Assembly (NCBI GenBank): GCA_022837365.1
Contig: JALHHV010000042.1
Location: 1-9,713, forward strand
DNA length: 9,713 bases
Direction: 5' to 3'
Source of the DNA: Desulfovibrio sp.
GTDB taxonomy: Bacteria; Desulfobacterota; Desulfovibrionia; Desulfovibrionales; Desulfovibrionaceae
The notes under the pieces were generated by a model. It did not search any database. It was not told the origin of the DNA and saw only the letters and a program-made list of their open reading frames with translations. This document shows, one piece after another, positions 7,038 through 9,713 of the stretch; positions within the stretch are counted from its first letter, which is position 1, and each line of letters starts with the position of its first letter. Both the position numbers and the translations under genes were made by a program.

Positions 7038-7159
7038 GGGGCTGTTTCAAAATTAGGATTTTCGTTCGTTGGCAAGAAAAACAAGCCTGCCATGAGGGAG
7101 AAATGGCAGGCGATGTTTGACGACGCCAACGGGCGAAAGGACAATTTTGAAATAGCCCC
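7038..7159. repeat. 122-bp nested inverted-repeat element between larC and larB
   Basis: The outer arms (7038-7073 and 7125-7159) are imperfect inverted repeats: GGGGCTGTTTCAAAATT on the left against GGGGCTATTTCAAAATT on the right arm's complement, followed by a less conserved stretch and a shared CGTTGGC. Inside lies a perfect 9-bp stem, GCCTGCCAT (7085-7093) with ATGGCAGGC (7103-7111), around a 9-base loop. The element carries no reading frame. Its last base (7159) is also the last base of the larC stop codon. Size, terminal inverted repeats and A/T richness relative to the neighbours suggest a MITE-like or large REP-type element. I see no convincing target-site duplication. Confidence 0.8.
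7074..7111 (-). terminator. Intrinsic-terminator-like hairpin downstream of larC
   Basis: Read on the minus strand, the 9-bp stem GCCTGCCAT/ATGGCAGGC (7111-7085) is followed at once by TTGTTTTTCTT (7084-7074). This is a GC-rich stem with a U-rich tail oriented to stop larC transcription before larB. On the plus strand the stem is followed by gatgtttgacg, so termination would be one-way. Confidence 0.6.
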
Positions 7160-8453
7160 TATCGGGCCTTGCCGATGGCCAGATACACGTCGGCAAGGGG
7201 GATGGAGTGCTTGCGCGCCAGCGCCTTGCAGTCTTCCAGTTCCGGCTTGGCGCGCAGCACTTCGCCGTCCAGCAGGGCCTGCTTCATGGTCACGGGGCCC
7301 AGCGGGGTTTCCAGCCGTTCGAAGCGCGTTTCCAGCACGATCTTGTCGATGGGCACGCTCTTGATGCCCAGCGTGGTGGTGTGCCGGAACAGCAGCCGCG
7401 CGAAGCGCTCCTGCTCGTGCCGGGCGCAGAGCAGCGAAACGCAGGTGGCGGGCCGCCCCTTCTTCATCATGATGGGGGTGAAGTGCACGTCCATGGCGCC
7501 TTCTTCCATCAACAGTTCCATGGCCACGGCCAACTGCTCGGCGGTCATGTCGTCGATGTTGCATTGCAGGAGGCGCGCGGGCTCGGAGGGCAATTCTCCG
7601 GCTGCCGGAAACGCGGAGGAAGACGCGGCGTCGGCGGCGCGCCCCGCGTGTGCCTCATCCACCTCGGCCAGATGCACCCGCAGCAGGTTGGGCAGTTCGG
7701 TGTCGCGGTGGCCGATGCCGTAGCCGGTGCGCTGCACGGCCATGCGCGGCGCGGCGGTGAACCGGCGCACCAGCGTGGCCAGGATGGCCGCGCCCGTGGG
7801 GGTGGTGGTCTCGTGCGGGCTGGCCCCACGCGTGGTGGGAATGCCCGACAGCAGTTCCGCCGTGGCCGGGGCGGGCACGGGCATCAGCCCGTGGGCGCAG
7901 CGCACGAAGCCGCCGCCAAGCTCCACGGGCGAAGCCCAGGCCGCGTCCACGCCCAGGCGGTGGTAGCAGATGGCCGCGCCCACGATGTCCACGATGGAAT
8001 CGGTGGCCCCCACCTCGTGAAAATGCACCTCGTCCACCGGCTTGCCGTGCACCTTGGCCTCGGCCCAGTGATGATGGCCTCTATGTCCGGCAGGTTGCGC
8101 TGCGGCGGGTGGTGGTGATCATGGGAATGGTGGTGGCCGTGGCTGTGATCATGCCCATGGTCATGGCGCCCGTGCTGGTGGTGCTCATGATCATGAGGCT
8201 CATGGCCGTGCGCATGGCCGTGCCCCCCATCCTGCCCGCAGTCCTGGCCTTCGTGCGCCAGCACCACGTCCACCCGCAGGCCGGAAATGCCCTTGCGCAT
8301 GTCCGGGGTCACCCGCAGTTCGAACTCGTGGTCCAGCCCCAGCTTCGAAAGCTCGGCCCGCAGGTATTCGGGTTCCACGCCAAGGGACAGCAGCGCGGCA
8401 AGGTGCATGTCGCCGCTGATGCCCGCGAAGCAGTCGTAAAACAGTATCTTCAC
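7159..8453 (-). pseudogene. larC: Nickel insertion protein LarC, internal deletion and frameshift
   Basis: LarC is the CTP-dependent enzyme that inserts nickel into the pincer cofactor. The N-terminal part starts at GTG 8453 with GGAGGA eight bases upstream and reads MKILFYDCFAGISGDMHLAAL, the family opening. A His-rich segment (78-115, encoded by 8222-8109) and RNLPDIEAIIT (119-129) follow. The rest of the family sequence continues in a different frame: AEAKVHGKPVDEVHFHEVG from 8064, GGGFVRCAHGLMPVPAPAT, TPTGAAIL and a normal C-terminus ending at TAG 7159-7161. The N-terminal frame reads on to 7884 as nonsense. Between the two parts, about 20 residues present in relatives (roughly SxLPxxVKxxxxxIFRRLAE) are missing, so this is a deletion of about 58-64 bases (length of form 3n+1), not a simple one-base slip. 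Lactiplantibacillus larC uses programmed frameshifting, but the missing codons and the lack of a slippery heptamer argue against that here. A sequencing error is possible. Confidence 0.8.
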
Positions 8454-8481
8454 GCCAACAATCCTCCGGCCGGGGAGATAT

Positions 8482-8521
8482 CCCGCAGCCCGGCCGGGTC
8501 GTACTCTGGCCGGGCTGCGGG
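8482..8521 (-). terminator. 14-bp hairpin between the aldo/keto reductase gene and larC
   Basis: CCCGCAGCCCGGCC (8482-8495) pairs exactly with GGCCGGGCTGCGGG (8508-8521) around a 12-base loop. It lies 31 bases past the reductase stop and 28 bases before the larC start on the same strand. No T run follows on the minus strand (atatctcc), so it is a likely but weak terminator or a transcript-end stabiliser. It sits inside the probable larC leader if the genes are co-transcribed. Confidence 0.5.
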
Positions 8522-8552
8522 GCATTCTTTCGTGGTTCGCGCGAGGCAGCCC

Positions 8553-9713
8553 CTACAGGGTGCGGCGTATCATCTGCCGCCCCGCCTCCTGCAACTGGGC
8601 GAAGTCCGGCCCTTCCAGTTCGGCGGCCAGTTCGGCCAGCACGTCCGGAATGGCGATGTGCTGCGGACAGTTTTCCACGCACTGCCCGCAGGCCACGCAC
8701 TGCGAGGCGTATCCGGGGCCCTCGCCGCCGATCTCGCCGCTCATGCGCATGGCGTACAGGAACTTGCCTTCCTCAATGTTACCGAACATGTGCATCTTGT
8801 TGTAGGTCTCGAAGCACATGGGAATGGCGACGCCCATGGGGCACGGCATGCAGTAGCCGCAGCCGGTGCAGCGCACCTTCATCAGTTCGCGGTATTTGGC
8901 GCTGGCGCGGGCCACCAGTTCGAGGTCGCGCGGGCTCATGGCCCCGGCCTCGGCTGAACCGGCGATGGCAAGGTTCTCCGCGATGTGCGCTTCCTCGTTC
9001 ATGCCGGACAGCACCACCGTCACCTCCGAGTGGTTCCATATCCAGCGCAGCGCCCATTCCACCGGGGTGCGCCGCACGGGCGATTCGTCCCAGATGGCCT
9101 GCACGGCGGGCGGCGCGGTGATCAGGCCCAGGTTGCCGCCGCGCAACGGCTCCATGATGATCACCCCGATGTCCTTGCCCGCCGCGTAGCGCAGCCCTTC
9201 GGTGCCCGCCTGATAGGTCTCGTCCAGGTAGTTGTACTGGATCTGGCAGAACACCCAGGGGTAGACGTCGATGATGCGCTTGAAGTCTTCCGCCAGGCCG
9301 TGGAACGAGAACCCGGCGTTGGCGATGCGCCCGTCGGCCTTGGCCGCGTCCAGAAATTCCAGCACGCCCAGCCCGTGCACGGTGTCCCACAGGGGGCCGT
9401 CCAGGGCGTGCACCAGATAGTAGTCGATGCACGAAACGCCAAGGCGCTCCAGTTGCGCGTCGAGGTAGCGGTCCATGTCGGCGCGGTCCTCGACCAGCCA
9501 AGAGGGCAGCTTGGTCGCCACCCTGACCTTCTCGCGGTAGCCGTCGCGCAGGGCCTTGCCGAGCACGATCTCGCTCTCGCCGTTGTGGTACGGCCACGCC
9601 GTATCCACGTAGTTGACCCCGCCGTCGATGGCGCTGCGGATCTGCGCGATGGCGCGGGCCTCGTCCACCTTGCCGTCCCGCATGGGCAGGCGCATGCAGC
9701 CGAAGCCCAGCGC
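8553..9713 (-). CDS. Aldo/keto reductase with C-terminal 2x[4Fe-4S] ferredoxin domain (5' end outside window)
   Basis: COG1453-type oxidoreductase: an NAD(P)H-binding (beta/alpha)8 aldo/keto reductase barrel fused to a ferredoxin-like tail. The frame is open through the window's right edge. The codons before the ATG at 9695 read ALGFGC, part of the usual LGFGxMRLP opening, so the start lies beyond 9713. Counting from that Met, the reductase tetrad is D31 (VDTAWPYH), Y36, K62 (VATKLP) and H96 (VHALD). The tail has CTGCGYCMPCP (276-286) and CVACGQCVENCP (333-344), two 4Fe-4S cysteine sets, the first spaced C-x2-C-x2-C-x2-C and the second C-x2-C-x2-C-x3-C. No signal peptide is expected. The substrate is unknown; such proteins are common in anaerobes. 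It ends at TAG 8553-8555, 100 bases before larC on the same strand, with a hairpin between. A functional link with larC is not supported. Confidence 0.93.
   Translation of the reverse strand, partial: ALGFGCMRLPMRDGKVDEARAIAQIRSAIDGGVNYVDTAWPYHNGESEIVLGKALRDGYREKVRVATKLPSWLVEDRADMDRYLDAQLERLGVSCIDYYLVHALDGPLWDTVHGLGVLEFLDAAKADGRIANAGFSFHGLAEDFKRIIDVYPWVFCQIQYNYLDETYQAGTEGLRYAAGKDIGVIIMEPLRGGNLGLITAPPAVQAIWDESPVRRTPVEWALRWIWNHSEVTVVLSGMNEEAHIAENLAIAGSAEAGAMSPRDLELVARASAKYRELMKVRCTGCGYCMPCPMGVAIPMCFETYNKMHMFGNIEEGKFLYAMRMSGEIGGEGPGYASQCVACGQCVENCPQHIAIPDVLAELAAELEGPDFAQLQEAGRQMIRRTL

Noticed and set aside
7159..8052. LarC C-terminal frame with a GTG start taken as an independent LarC2 gene
   Set aside because: The GTG is the Val of the conserved AEAKVHG motif, and the open family sequence continues upstream of it in the same frame (AEAK from 8064). 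No Shine-Dalgarno is visible.
6162..8118. Plus-strand open frames of 300-400 codons opposite larB and larC
   Set aside because: His/Gly/Ala-rich antisense shadows. The minus strand carries the LarB and LarC family motifs.
8109..8222. Repeated CAT/GATCATG motifs resembling a short tandem or CRISPR-like array
   Set aside because: There are no regular repeat and spacer units; this is the coding sequence of the His-rich LarC segment.
7884..8453. LarC N-terminal frame taken as a complete small protein
   Set aside because: Its last ~60 residues are out-of-frame translation of the conserved LarC core, so it is a fragment of the broken gene and not a separate gene.

Overview
The window is GC-rich, compact bacterial DNA with almost no intergenic space, and carries complete or nearly complete copies of well-known families. 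The gene content (nadC-nadA-nadB, larB/larC, MgtE, a ferredoxin-type aldo/keto reductase) and the style of its intergenic hairpin repeats resemble a high-GC Desulfovibrionaceae genome (Desulfovibrio/Nitratidesulfovibrio type). That assignment rests on memory and composition, not on a database search.

Layout. Positions 1-~706 (+): the end of a fluoride channel gene (crcB, 5' end outside the window) followed by a DUF190 gene. They run tail-to-tail into mgtE (664-2094, -), a CBS-domain magnesium channel/transporter. A short divergent spacer (2095-2296) separates mgtE from the de novo NAD genes nadC (2297-3205), nadA (3207-4256) and nadB (4427-6019), all +. Together these three make nicotinate mononucleotide from aspartate, DHAP and PRPP. 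Convergent to them on the - strand is a nickel-pincer cofactor pair, larC (7159-8453, apparently broken) and larB (6219-6971). A strong bidirectional terminator nested in a 37-bp inverted repeat lies between the two clusters. At the right edge, on -, is the 3' part of an aldo/keto reductase with two C-terminal 4Fe-4S motifs (8553 to beyond 9713).

The genes connect metabolically. LarB acts on nicotinate adenine dinucleotide, which is one step from the NadC product, so the window places the supply of a precursor next to two enzymes of the cofactor made from it. larA and larE are not in the window.

The most unusual points are structural. (1) The DUF190 gene and mgtE meet without either having its own stop codon. 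DUF190 reads on for about 210 codons antisense to mgtE, and MgtE ends with about 14 residues read antisense from DUF190. This looks like a deletion or insertion junction. (2) larC lacks about 20 expected codons and changes frame at about 8064-8069. (3) A 122-bp nested inverted repeat carrying an intrinsic-terminator-like hairpin sits exactly between larC and larB. No CRISPR array, tRNA, rRNA, integrase or transposase was seen, and no clearly new defence or enzyme system.
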